Below, one piece after another: positions 15,709 to 23,465 of a stretch of DNA of 58,441 nt. The notes under the pieces are model-generated. The model did no database searches. It worked only from the letters and a program-made list of their open reading frames with translations, and was not told the origin of the DNA. The stretch's first letter is position 1. Every line of letters begins with the position of its first letter. The DNA lies in assembly GCF_000308655.1 (NCBI RefSeq), contig NZ_BAGC01000051.1:1-58441 (forward strand), in the 5' to 3' direction. A program made the position numbers and the translations under genes. This DNA is from Nocardia niigatensis NBRC 100131 (GTDB lineage: Bacteria > Actinomycetota > Actinomycetes > Mycobacteriales > Mycobacteriaceae).

Positions 15709-16368
15709 TCAAAGCACTCGTTCGAGTAGCCAGTTGCCCTCTTCCTCGTTGACCAGCGAGGTTTTCGAGGCCGGGCCGGATGCGTAGAGGGCCTCGTCGA
15801 ACTGGGAGCTGTCCGGATCGTCGCGGGGGCCGAGGCCTTCGAGGTCGCGGGTTCCCGCGCTGGTGATCTTCTCCAACCGCGGCATCTGGGGCATGGCTCC
15901 GACGGCGTTGAGCGCGTCTTGTTCGGCCGCGGTCGGTGTCGTGCTGTCGAGGCTGAAGAAGGCACCCACCCCATGAGCCATCCGCTTGTACTCGAGACGG
16001 GCCAGGGCGTAGCGGGTCAGCAGCGCGGCCCGGCCGGCGCCGACGACGGCCATGGGCTTGCTGCCAAAGCGCATCGCCTGCGTGCGCAGCGCAGCCTCTT
16101 CGATCACTTGCTCGGCGGTGTCCCAGTCGGATTTGTCGTCGTAGCCCACCAGGATCACGTCCTTGCCGCGTTGGGCCAGCTTCGTCCGCAGCGGATAGTC
16201 CGGGCCGTCCACCCGGTCCGCGAACGCGTCGAGGTCGGTGGGTCCGGGACCGGGTTCGGCGACCACGATCACCGGATCGACGACCCGCACCGCACCGTTG
16301 GCCGGGTACACCCAGGCGGTGCCCCCGCGGAGTTTCCACTGATCTGACGGAATGTTGTTGCCAGCCAT
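15709..16368 (-). CDS. PGAP1-like alpha/beta-hydrolase fold protein lacking the nucleophile
   Basis: A 219-aa protein. ATG 16368 follows AGGAG by 8 bases. The order of elements is that of PGAP1-like lipases/acylhydrolases: KDVILVGYDDKSDWDTAEQV (strand and helix), then VVGAGRAALLTRYALARLEY where active members have VVGHSMGGLVARYAL, then FFSLDSTTPTAAEQDAL where they have a FISFDAPHRGA-type segment. The nucleophile Ser is Gly and the following Gly-Gly is Ala-Ala, so hydrolysis by this triad is not expected. There is no signal peptide. It could be a binding or scaffold protein. The assignment is by pattern only. Confidence 0.55.
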   Translation of the reverse strand: MAGNNIPSDQWKLRGGTAWVYPANGAVRVVDPVIVVAEPGPGPTDLDAFADRVDGPDYPLRTKLAQRGKDVILVGYDDKSDWDTAEQVIEEAALRTQAMRFGSKPMAVVGAGRAALLTRYALARLEYKRMAHGVGAFFSLDSTTPTAAEQDALNAVGAMPQMPRLEKITSAGTRDLEGLGPRDDPDSSQFDEALYASGPASKTSLVNEEEGNWLLERVL

Positions 16369-16779
16369 GATTCGAACTCCTCTCACGTCGGAAAACGAAG
16401 AAGGAATCTCCCATCACGCACCCGTGACGGCGTGCAACAGCGCCCCGGTCACCGGCCACCGAACCGACGGTCACCAGGTGATCTTGATTCTAGGAGGCGT
16501 CTCCGTAGAACCACCGCTTCTCAGCGATCGCGGTATCAACCCGCGTAGCGCCGATGCGATCTAGTAGCTCCGCGGCCTGAGCCGGAGCGCCACACCGATC
16601 ACGCTGGCGGGCAGCTTGACGGAGCATCCCCACCGGGCACCTGGACCGAATCCTGGCCCGGGACCCGGCCCTGACACCAGTCTTGAGTAGCCGCGTATGG
16701 CGCAGGACCGGGGTGCTGGACATGAGAGTAGCTCGCTTCCTGTTACGAGCTCGGATGTCAGAGTTGCCGGGGCGGAGCG
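16369..16779. other. Intergenic region, nothing supported
   Basis: A 411-bp stretch between two minus-strand genes. A minus-strand ORF at 16490..16723 is open, and its end (AAELLDRIGATRVDTAIAEK) has fair composition, but its first half is shadow-like and it has no ribosome site. I see no repeats or terminators. Confidence 0.4.
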
Positions 16780-17247
16780 CTAGCTGCCGGGCAGCAGGTT
16801 CGAACTACCGGATCCGATGCTGCCGCCGCCACCGCAGCCGCCCTGCTGGAGCTGCTGCGCCGCCGGTGTTCCGGGGGGCGCGGCGACCACGACCACCGTC
16901 AACGATTCCGTGTTACTGCCGGTGTGGGTGGACAGGGTGTGGGTTCCTGCGGTGAGTGGAACCCAGATGACGGACTGCCTGGAGCTTCCGATGCAGGCGC
17001 CGTTGTCGTAGAAGCTGCTGACGGGATTGACGGTGCTCACGCCATCGTAGCCAGCGATGAACGAATAGCTTTGTCCAACAATGAAAGACGCGGGTGTCGT
17101 GCAGGTTCCGCTCGAACAGTCCTGCACCTCGGGGCCGTGGATGCCAGCGGTGGCGAGGGCCGGGAACAGCGCGGTGAGGGTTCCGGCGACGCCGACAAGG
17201 GCTGCGGCCCAGGCGATGTGGCGTGCGCGACGGTTTGCGGCGGGCAT
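16780..17247 (-). CDS. Secreted protein with one Ig-like domain
   Basis: A 155-aa protein. AAGGAG precedes the ATG. A signal peptide covers residues 1-34 (NRRARHIAWAAALVGVAGTL, then an ALATA cleavage region). The mature part has the strand pattern of a bacterial Ig-like (Big_3) fold: GQSYSFIAGYDGVSTVNPVS, VIWVPLTAGTHTLSTHTGSN and ESLTVVVVAA. It has two N-terminal cysteines (DCSSGTC), a further Cys in NGACIGS and a Gly-rich C-terminal tail. The pattern of an exported single Ig domain recurs at 23466 and 52077. Function unknown. Confidence 0.75.
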   Translation of the reverse strand: MPAANRRARHIAWAAALVGVAGTLTALFPALATAGIHGPEVQDCSSGTCTTPASFIVGQSYSFIAGYDGVSTVNPVSSFYDNGACIGSSRQSVIWVPLTAGTHTLSTHTGSNTESLTVVVVAAPPGTPAAQQLQQGGCGGGGSIGSGSSNLLPGS

Positions 17248-17295
17248 TGGCGCTCCTTGCTTCGTCCAGATTTCTGGTCGAGCGGAATCCTGCCT

Positions 17296-17658
17296 TCACC
17301 CGCAGTGAAATACTCTCGCTTCACAAAATGGGTGACCCCAAACTTGTACGGGCACCGAAACGGGGGTCAGTCCGCCGCAGAGTACAGCGCGGTGGTCACC
17401 GTCTAGATTCGGCAGTCGTCGCCCCGTCATGCATGAACTGCACCGTGGCGATGAGCGAATCGGCCTGGTGACCGTTCGGAGTTCCCATTGCGGCCATGAC
17501 TTCCCCTTGCTCTGCCCGAGGTACAGGTCGCACCAGGTGGTCAGCGGGTCGACGGCAGCGTGCCCGGTGACGACAGAGGTTCCTGCGATGAGAGCCAGCT
17601 GGATCGCACCGACGAAAGCTGCGCGGTGTGCGTACTTTGTGAATCGGTGGATTGCCAT
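17296..17658 (-). CDS. Probable secreted protein, C-terminus doubtful
   Basis: From ATG 17658 (AGGAGG 9 bases upstream) a 120-aa reading begins MAIHRFTKYAHRAAFVGAIQ, with a signal peptide to about residue 35 (SVVTGHAA), then VDPLTTWCDLYLGQSKGKSW. After that the composition worsens, and a neighbouring frame reads GTPNGHQADSLIATVQFMHD to a stop, so a frameshift around 17480 is possible. It follows the same orientation as the secreted protein at 16780 and may belong with it. Confidence 0.5.
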   Translation of the reverse strand: MAIHRFTKYAHRAAFVGAIQLALIAGTSVVTGHAAVDPLTTWCDLYLGQSKGKSWPQWELRTVTRPIRSSPRCSSCMTGRRLPNLDGDHRAVLCGGLTPVSVPVQVWGHPFCEARVFHCG

Positions 17659-18191
17659 TATCCCCGCCCTCCTATCAGTGCCCGCGAACGTGTCGTCTCG
17701 GGCGCAGGGAAGGTGCTGCCGCATAGGGCCGACAAGATCCGCAAGTGCCTGGTCATAGATCGTTCGGCGGGAAAGTCGAGAATGGGTGGCGACGACCGGC
17801 CCCGACCTGGGGTCAACCCGCAGCCGGCAGAGTTCCGGGACCGGTATGCCTCGTGGGCGACGGAAGGTACTCGCGCAGCGCTGCACGATTCAGGCTGACG
17901 AAAGTCATCTGGAGCGAGCTGCGATGCCGCTGGTTGCGCTGACCGGACCCGCCATCGCGGGTGCGTGGAAGGTCAACGGGCAGGGGTCCGTCTGAGCCCG
18001 CCGATCGGATGTCGTCAGTGCACGGTAACGCCGAGTTACGGATAGCCGGGTGTCCCGCACTGCCTACCGCCAATCAGCGCCGTCTCGGTGCGGATTCCCC
18101 GATGGTCGATCCTTTCGGCCCTGGTGGGGTGGCTGGCGGAGCGCGCAGAGTGGGTGGACCCCGGTCGGCCCGACACGAATAGAGGTCATCG
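17659..18191. other. Intergenic region with repeat copy F
   Basis: A divergent spacer of 533 bp between the secreted-protein gene (minus) and the deazaflavin-type gene (plus). Apart from repeat copy F (17936..18036) I see no gene, terminator or clear promoter. Confidence 0.45.
17936..18036 (+). repeat. Interspersed repeat, divergent copy F
   Basis: It contains GCGCTGACCGGACCCGCCAT (17936..17955), then GGTCAACGGGC, and later CACGGTAACGCCGAG, in the same order as in copies A and E. The inverted arms differ in sequence from those of copy A but still pair: CGGACCC and GGGTCCG are perfect 7-bp complements. Confidence 0.5.
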
Positions 18192-18698
18192 ATGATTCCG
18201 GCAAATACTCTGGTACACAGTATGTTTCAGCGACTGTATGCGATCAAACGTCGGATGTACCAGGGCGGGCGGCCCGGAAGCCTGGCGAAAGCGCTGAACT
18301 GGATCTCGCGCCTGCAGTACTCGGCAGGTCTGCTGTCTCCTCACTATGCCGTGACATTGGAGATAGCCGGTCGCAGTACTGGCCGCCCGGTTCTGCTGCC
18401 GCTCGTGGCCGCAGACTTCGAGGGCGACCGTTATCTGGTATCGATGCTCGGCGCGGACGCCAACTGGGTTCGCAATGTCCGGGCCGCCGGCGGCCGAGCC
18501 ATACTGCACCGCCGCGGGTCCGAAGCTGTGCACCTGGAAGAAATACCCCCTGACCTTCGTGCCCCCATCTTGCGCCGCTACCTGGCCATAGCTCCTGGCG
18601 CCCGCCCTCACATCTCGATCGATCGTCACGCACCGCTGGACGAGTTCGAGAAGATCGCCGATCAATACCCCGTCTTCCGTATCGACCCTGCGGTCTGA
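18192..18698 (+). CDS. Nitroreductase/deazaflavin-dependent (DDN-type) family protein
   Basis: A 168-aa protein with GAGG 6 bases before the ATG. The split-barrel flavin fold is indicated by VTLEIAGRSTGRPVLLPLVA, YLVSMLGADANWVRNVRAAG and GRAILHRRGSEAVHLEEIPP. This is the pattern of the mycobacterial DDN (deazaflavin F420-dependent nitroreductase, DUF385) group. Members bind F420 and reduce quinones or unsaturated compounds at the membrane. The N-terminal 40 residues are basic and could associate with membrane. Substrate unknown. Confidence 0.85.
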   Translation: MIPANTLVHSMFQRLYAIKRRMYQGGRPGSLAKALNWISRLQYSAGLLSPHYAVTLEIAGRSTGRPVLLPLVAADFEGDRYLVSMLGADANWVRNVRAAGGRAILHRRGSEAVHLEEIPPDLRAPILRRYLAIAPGARPHISIDRHAPLDEFEKIADQYPVFRIDPAV

Positions 18699-18756
18699 CA
18701 TGAGACACGTACCGTGCGACCGAGCGAGCCGACCCGATCCAGATGAGAATCGGCGA

Positions 18757-18832
18757 GAACGCACCATGATGCCGCACGCCGCGCTGACCGAACCGGCCGG
18801 CGTGGAGAAGGCAAAGGTCAACGGGCCGTGAG
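18757..18832 (+). repeat. Interspersed repeat, copy E
   Basis: The left block GAACGCACCATGATGCCGCA (18758..18777) is followed by the intact core GCGCTGACCGAACCGGCC (18781..18798) and AAGGTCAACGGGCC (18814..18827). It lies between convergent genes and helps to define the unit as left block, core, then right half. Confidence 0.6.
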
Positions 18833-18892
18833 TATCCGGTGCCGACTGAACGCTGTTGCGGATGGATGGTCGAGGGGTGAGCCCGATCTGGG

Positions 18893-19897
18893 CTACCCGC
18901 TGGGGTATTCCGTGTGGATTTCGCCGGCGAACAGTCTCCAGTAGAAGGCGTTCATCGTCGCGGCGGCGGGTGCGTGCTGGGTCAGGATCTCGGCCACTGC
19001 CGGTGGCACGTCGTCGGGGATATGGCCGGCGGCGCACTGGAGTACGTACTCATTGCGGGCGACGGGGCCGCCGCTGGTTGGCATCGGTATTCCGCAGACC
19101 TCGGTCACCAGCCAGTTGACCAGACGCATTGCGGCGTAGTCGGCGTCATGAGTGGCGTGACGTTCGACGAAGTCGCGTTCGGCAGTCGACAGGTCGAAAC
19201 GCGGCGAGGTGGCCAGGCCGAAGTCGGAGAGATAGATCCGCTCACCATCACTGCGCATGTTGCCGAAATGTCCATCCATATGCAGCAACTGGTGATCGCG
19301 CAGGAACATTACGATCTCTGAAAGCTGCTGCTCGACCAGGACGGCCTTACCAACCGGGTTCTCGCGCAGCCAGTCTGCCATCGTGAGTGGGATGTATTCG
19401 CAGAACAGCACAAGGGAGCAGCGCGCGGCGGCCAGCGCGGCCAAACGGGCACGAACCGCCGGGGACCCGCCCTGGGCTGCGACAACCGTGTCGATGTCGG
19501 CGTGTTCGGCTGCGACCGGCGGCCGGCCGGGCAGCACCCGCCAGTGGTAGAGCATCGGGAACGACTGTGTCTCACAGGCCAGAACGGCGTCGGTGACGAT
19601 ACTGTTCGCTGCCAGCTCTCGCCACGCGTTGAAGCTCGGGCCACCAATTCCGTACTGGCAGAACAGCGGCAGATCGAAGAGATTCGCCGTGGAGGCCCGA
19701 CGGGTCAGCTCCCGATCGGTCAGCGGGATGCGCTTGACGAACACCGGAACGCCGTCGACGTCGAGAACCGCCGAACTGCCGCCCACTCCCACACTGTCGG
19801 GCCGACCCGCGTCCATCAGCTCGGTGAGCTCGAGGTCACCGTGGGAAGCCAGCACAGCTGAGAGTCTTTGGTAGCGCTCACTTCTGGGGGCTGTCAC
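18893..19897 (-). CDS. Protein kinase/aminoglycoside phosphotransferase-fold protein
   Basis: A 334-aa protein with a GTG start at 19897. The kinase-like elements are in order: a glycine-rich loop (VGVGGSSAVL, 36-45), the Lys in VPVFVKRI (Lys55), the catalytic loop HMDGHFGN (206-213) and DFG (225-227, SDFGLA). The HxDxHxxN catalytic loop is nearer to APH and choline-kinase enzymes than to Hanks kinases. A conserved region after the DFG (ERDFVERHATHDADYAAMRL) lacks a standard APE motif. Substrate unknown. It overlaps the decayed ORF upstream by 20 bp. Confidence 0.8.
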   Translation of the reverse strand: MTAPRSERYQRLSAVLASHGDLELTELMDAGRPDSVGVGGSSAVLDVDGVPVFVKRIPLTDRELTRRASTANLFDLPLFCQYGIGGPSFNAWRELAANSIVTDAVLACETQSFPMLYHWRVLPGRPPVAAEHADIDTVVAAQGGSPAVRARLAALAAARCSLVLFCEYIPLTMADWLRENPVGKAVLVEQQLSEIVMFLRDHQLLHMDGHFGNMRSDGERIYLSDFGLATSPRFDLSTAERDFVERHATHDADYAAMRLVNWLVTEVCGIPMPTSGGPVARNEYVLQCAAGHIPDDVPPAVAEILTQHAPAAATMNAFYWRLFAGEIHTEYPSG

Positions 19898-20436
19898 GGC
19901 ACGATTCTGTCACCGGCCGACGAGGTCGGCTGCTGGTGGTGAACTGCGCCCCGTGACCGATGACGGGACAGGTCTTGTCGGCGAACGCACGATCGTGCCG
20001 ATTGAGTGTTGCGATAGGGCAGGATTGCTTCCCGAAAGTCCTGCGACACCACTGCTCGAACCTGCCGGCCATGCGGTCGGCGTGGCGAACGACCCAGTCC
20101 TGCAAGCCGATCGAGTCTCCGACGCCAATCATCCGTGCGGTTGAAGCACAGCGGGCCCGAGCAGCCGACTCATCGCCCAGCTGGGTACGGTCGAAAACCG
20201 TCTCCTCCGTTGCGATCTCGACGTACCAATCGTCGTCTTCCGCGGCGAGTACGGCCGCGGTGAGAGCACGGCCGACGCGGCAGGGCCGTCGGGTTCAGCA
20301 GGAGGAATTGGCGGATCGCCGCCCCGAAACCGGTGGTCAACGCGGCCCATGAAATCCGGTGGTCGGGTGTGGCGACCACGTGGCAATACGGAATGGGGAA
20401 TGAACTTCTGGAATAGCAGATGATCTCAGCAATCAC
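19878..20436 (-). pseudogene. Frameshifted ORF upstream of the kinase-like gene
   Basis: From GTG 20436 one frame reads AEIICYSRSSFPIPYCHVVA, RISWAALTTGFGAAIRQFLL and LNPTALP. At about 20275 the coding character moves to another frame, RVGRALTAAVLAAEDDDWYV, EIATEETVFDRTQLGDES and IGVGDSIGLQDWVVRHADRM, down to a stop at 19878. Joining them by one indel gives about 185 residues with even composition. The family is not recognised. It may have been co-transcribed with the kinase-fold gene. Confidence 0.5.
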
Positions 20437-20498
20437 TGCTATCCCAGACGCTCACTCGGATATCGAGCGTTGCAGGCCGGAGTTCTTCGAAGCCGGAC

Positions 20499-20690
20499 TC
20501 AGATGCACCAGATGACGCTGCCGAGGTTGAAACACCATGCGGCTGATCCGAAGGATCCGTCGACCGGGGTGGCGGAAGTGGCCGGAGGTGCCGGGGCGGT
20601 GGAATCGGCGGTAGCCGCGGGCGCGGCCAAGGCGAGCATGGGTGCGGCAATAACGGTCGCGGCTACGGTTTTGAAGATTCTTCTGGACAT
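20499..20690 (-). CDS. Tiny secreted protein, 63 aa
   Basis: ATG with AAGGAAG upstream. The signal peptide is MSRRIFKTVAATVIAAPMLA to about residue 28. The mature part is about 35 residues: a Pro/Ala/Thr-rich linker, then GSFGSAAWCFNLGSVIWCI with two cysteines near the C-terminus. The WCFNLGSVIWC end is distinctive and may form a disulfide-closed aromatic loop. It belongs to the very short exported proteins found several times in this window. Confidence 0.65.
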   Translation of the reverse strand: MSRRIFKTVAATVIAAPMLALAAPAATADSTAPAPPATSATPVDGSFGSAAWCFNLGSVIWCI

Positions 20691-20962
20691 TTCGCTTCCT
20701 TACAACGAGCTTTGTGACGTCCGACGTGCAACTAGGCTGCGCTGCCCAACCGCCGGACAGGGACTGCTGAATGCGTCGCGTGTCGAACCGACTTCGCGAC
20801 ACCCGATTCGCTCTTCGATAGGTACCCGACCCTGTCAGCAGCATACTCCCGGCTACCGCGCGATTTGTCCGGAGCTCGGAGATCAAGATGATGAATTTTC
20901 CGCATAAGTGAGCGATCGGCGTACAGTTCGAACCACCCTTCCGCCGACGCTCGGCAACCTGA

Positions 20963-21270
20963 TCACTCGGCAGATCTGAATCGATCCAGGAAAGAGAGAA
21001 TCTCGGTCGCGGTTCGGTCGACCTGGTCGAGGTGGAGGTAATGGCCTGAGGCTTCGATGCTCGCAACGGTTGCGGCGGACGAGATGAGTTGTGCCGCAAC
21101 GGTCTCAGCTTCGTCCTCGGGGGCGGGCAGGTCTGCGTCCTCGGCGCCGGCCGGATTCCGACAGGTTCTTTCGGAGATCGGCGATCGACTGGTCGAAGTC
21201 GGCGGGCCTCCCGGCCGGGAAGAGTGTTCGGTTGGCTGCGCGAATCCAAGACCGCAGAGGACCCGACCGG
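20963..21270 (-). pseudogene. C-terminal remnant of an alpha/beta-hydrolase
   Basis: The last part reads SAATVASIEASGHYLHLDQV and DRTATEILSFLDRFRSAE to a stop at 20963. SGHYLHLDQ is the catalytic-His segment that closes alpha/beta hydrolases. Upstream, another frame reads RSWIRAANRTLFPAGRPADF and DQSIADLRKNLSE, again hydrolase-like. The two are joined by a frame change near 21150, and the N-terminal two thirds with the nucleophile is missing. It is a truncated and frameshifted gene. Confidence 0.5.
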
Positions 21271-21307
21271 GTTCGGCGGGTAGTCGCGCGGCGACGAAAG
21301 GTGCTGG

Positions 21308-21643
21308 CTAGCGGTTGAATTCGGCGTTGACCACGCCCTTGGTGAAGGCGGACCATTCGGCGGGGTTGTAGTCGAGGGTGACGCCCTGGGGGTTGATGAG
21401 GGTTGCGCTTCCGTCGGCGAGGACCTCGACGGACAGCTGGTCTCCGATTGGCCCGGAGTCGCCGCTCAACACGAGGTCCAGGAAGGCCGGCCAGAGTTCG
21501 GCGGTGATCGCCAGCGTCGGTTGGTCGTGAGACGGGCCCGTGTACTTGCTGTCTCGGATCAGTACACCTTCGGCGCGGTGAGAGACCTCGACACAGGTAC
21601 CGTCCCCGCCACTGAAGGTGGACTTGAAGAATTCGGCGCTCAC
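21308..21643 (-). CDS. DUF397 domain protein
   Basis: A 111-aa protein. GTG 21643 follows AGGTGA by 5 bases, just after the stop of the XRE gene (10-bp gap). The DUF397 core is present: VSAEFFKSTFSGGDGTCVEV, VLIRDSKYTGPSHDQPTLAI and LTLDYNPAEWSAFTKGV-type segments, though the reading continues longer than the usual 60-70 residues, with an insert around residues 45-85. DUF397 proteins are partners of the XRE-DUF5753 regulators encoded beside them in actinomycetes (WhiJ/AbaA-like pairs) and influence development or antibiotic production. Confidence 0.85.
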   Translation of the reverse strand: MSAEFFKSTFSGGDGTCVEVSHRAEGVLIRDSKYTGPSHDQPTLAITAELWPAFLDLVLSGDSGPIGDQLSVEVLADGSATLINPQGVTLDYNPAEWSAFTKGVVNAEFNR

Positions 21644-21653
21644 GCTTTTCACC

Positions 21654-22517
21654 TTAGTTCTGACATGCAATCTCCTTGATCAGCGCAAGCGAACGCTGGT
21701 GGTCGAGCGCGATCGCTTGGATCTGCTCGAAGAGGTACTCGAGTGCGGTGACTCGCTTGGCATCATCAACGATCTCGAAGTACGCGGCAGCTTCGATCCA
21801 GCCCAGAGTGGGAAGCCGCGCGCTGTCGAAGTCCAGCAGGTGGAAGGTCGCGGAGTTCAGACTCGCGATGGCGCCGCCTGCCTCGTACGGAATGATGCGG
21901 ATGTCGAGAGTGTCCGGATGCTTCTCTGCCATCTCGATCAGATGCTGCAGTTGCCTGCTGCGAATGTCATCGTTGCCGACCTTGTACATCAGGGCCGCCT
22001 GCCCCACCACGACCGACAGCTCGAGCGGATCGGAAGCTTCGAGTAGCTGCTGCCGACGTAGCCGCGCGCTGACACGCGGCTCGACTTCGGTTGGCCTGCC
22101 AGTGGTTACCCGGGCCTTCATGAGAACGCGTGTGTAGTCCTCGATCTGAAGCAGTCCCGGTATCACGATGTTCTCGAAGCTGCGGATGCTCTGCGCACCC
22201 GCTTCCAGCCCGTAGTAGCGCATGAGGTGTTCGTTGAACAGGGCGGAATACTCAGCGAACGGATGCCGCGCTTTCGCAATGTCGCGCAGCGCCAGCAACT
22301 CTTCTCGTTCGTCGGCGTCGAACTCGAGCAGGCTCATGAGGTCCTTCAGCTTGTCCTCGGCGAGCGTGCCTCGCCCCCGAGTGAGCGCGGACCAGTACTG
22401 CTGGCTGACATCGAGCGCCTTCGCGATCGTGCTCGTCTTCACTCCGCGCTCGTCGGCCCGGTTTCTGATGCGCAGCATCAACTCCCAGTTGGCGACCGTT
22501 GGAGACGTACCAGTCAT
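21654..22517 (-). CDS. XRE-family regulator with DUF5753 domain
   Basis: A 287-aa protein. ATG 22517 follows GAAGGA. The N-terminal HTH (ANWELMLRIRNRADERGVKT, STIAKALDVSQQYWSALTRG) is followed by the DUF5753 domain from about residue 85 to the end (IRSFENIVIPGLLQIEDYTR; LHLIEMAEKHPDTLDIRIIP-type segments; ATFHLLDFDS). This matches the WhiJ-like regulator family paired with DUF397 proteins. A 17-bp palindrome 75 bp upstream is the likely autoregulatory site. The three small ORFs on the other side of the palindrome may be its targets. Confidence 0.9.
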   Translation of the reverse strand: MTGTSPTVANWELMLRIRNRADERGVKTSTIAKALDVSQQYWSALTRGRGTLAEDKLKDLMSLLEFDADEREELLALRDIAKARHPFAEYSALFNEHLMRYYGLEAGAQSIRSFENIVIPGLLQIEDYTRVLMKARVTTGRPTEVEPRVSARLRRQQLLEASDPLELSVVVGQAALMYKVGNDDIRSRQLQHLIEMAEKHPDTLDIRIIPYEAGGAIASLNSATFHLLDFDSARLPTLGWIEAAAYFEIVDDAKRVTALEYLFEQIQAIALDHQRSLALIKEIACQN

Positions 22518-22591
22518 CTCGATCCTTCCTGCGAAGAAACCGCCAACACCGTATAGCACCGGACACGCCCGAAGTGCCGATTCAAGTCTTG

Positions 22592-22608
22592 CTAGTTGTA
22601 ACAACTAG
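22592..22608. promoter_or_regulatory. 17-bp perfect palindrome in the XRE divergent region
   Basis: CTAGTTGT-A-ACAACTAG has perfect 8-bp arms around one base. It lies between the XRE-DUF5753 gene (minus) and the small-ORF group (plus), and is the obvious candidate operator for the XRE protein. Binding is inferred from position. Confidence 0.65.
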
Positions 22609-22712
22609 ACGTAACGTGTGATTTGAACAACATTTCACAGCCGAGGTGGCGCACGGACCGCCCGGTATCGAAACCCAAGATCCGCAAGCGCATTCAGCGA
22701 GGAGCTGGCGTA

Positions 22713-22901
22713 ATGCTTTGGGACATTTGGTTTTTACTTCTGATCACTGCTACCGGAATCGCACTACTGGCAGTCGCGCGGTGGGGATTCGGCGAGACCC
22801 GCCCCGCTGTAACTGGTCACGCCCCGCCGGTCGCGGGCCGGTTCGCCCGGGTGCCGCTACACAACCGCCACCGCGTGCGCGGCAGACATCGCGCGCGGTA
22901 A
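22713..22901 (+). CDS. Small single-pass membrane protein
   Basis: A 62-aa protein. GAGGAG sits 8 bases before ATG 22713. It has one N-terminal membrane helix (MLWDIWFLLLITATGIALLA) and a basic cytoplasmic or exposed tail rich in Arg/His/Pro (RFARVPLHNRHRVRGRHRAR). It is the first gene of the plus-strand group facing the XRE/DUF397 pair. The two genes after it are small and soluble. Function unknown. Confidence 0.65.
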   Translation: MLWDIWFLLLITATGIALLAVARWGFGETRPAVTGHAPPVAGRFARVPLHNRHRVRGRHRAR

Positions 22902-22940
22902 CAACGTGCCCTCTTCCCATCGAACGAATCGGAGTCGATG

Positions 22941-23171
22941 ATGACCAATCCCTATATCGCGCCCGCCGATCCACCCATGGCCGGCCGGGCGGCGGCATCG
23001 CTGCGCGATTACCCGGCCTTGCATGCCGCACCCTCCCACAGCACGATGTTCTCCGATCGGGAGATCGAAGCCCTCTTGCGCGCCCACGGCGACGAATGCG
23101 ACAAGGGCGGATGCGCGCTGCGCCGACATCTCCTGCGGTTGCGCGATGAGCGCGAAGGGCGGCGAGCATGA
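22941..23171 (+). CDS. Small soluble protein of the XRE-facing group
   Basis: A 76-aa protein; ATG 22941 has GGAG 6 bases upstream (a second ATG sits at 22938). It is Pro/Ala-rich at the start (NPYIAPADPPMAGRAAASLR), then helical and charged with two cysteines: SDREIEALLRAHGDECDKGG, CALRRHLLRLRDEREGRR. The Cys pair in DECDKGGC could bind a metal, though there are only two. Its stop overlaps the next start (ATGA), so the two are translationally coupled. Confidence 0.6.
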   Translation: MTNPYIAPADPPMAGRAAASLRDYPALHAAPSHSTMFSDREIEALLRAHGDECDKGGCALRRHLLRLRDEREGRRA

Positions 23172-23401
23172 TCAGGCTGCCCGATTGGGTGAAAGTCGGT
23201 GCGCCCGTCCGGTTCCGGATGACCGGGCGAGACGAGTCCGACTGCACCATCACCGCGATCAGTTCCAGCGGGCGCGTCACTCTCTGCAATGGCGAATGCT
23301 TCGCCCCAGCCCACCTGACATCCGGAAGTCTCGATGCCACACGGTATTTCGAGAAACTCAACCGGCTCTCCGGGGTGACGAAGTCCGCTCGCAGCGGCTG
23401 A
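23168..23401 (+). CDS. Small beta-rich protein coupled to the previous gene
   Basis: A 77-aa protein starting at ATG 23168 in an ATGA overlap. The text MIRLPDWVKVGAPVRFRMTG, SDCTITAISSSGRVTLCNGE and CFAPAHLTSG suggests a small barrel of short strands, similar in feel to the family of short actinobacterial proteins next to XRE/DUF397 loci. No signal peptide. Three cysteines. Function unknown. Confidence 0.6.
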   Translation: MIRLPDWVKVGAPVRFRMTGRDESDCTITAISSSGRVTLCNGECFAPAHLTSGSLDATRYFEKLNRLSGVTKSARSG

Positions 23402-23465
23402 CGAGAGCCGACATGACGCTGTGGAGCGGGGCAGTGGCCGCGCTCCACGGGTTCATGTCAGGCAT

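Noticed and set aside
20452..21249. A 265-aa minus-strand ORF
   Set aside because: Proline/arginine-rich shadow; the protein-like text here is in other frames (the hydrolase remnant and the 63-aa secreted protein).
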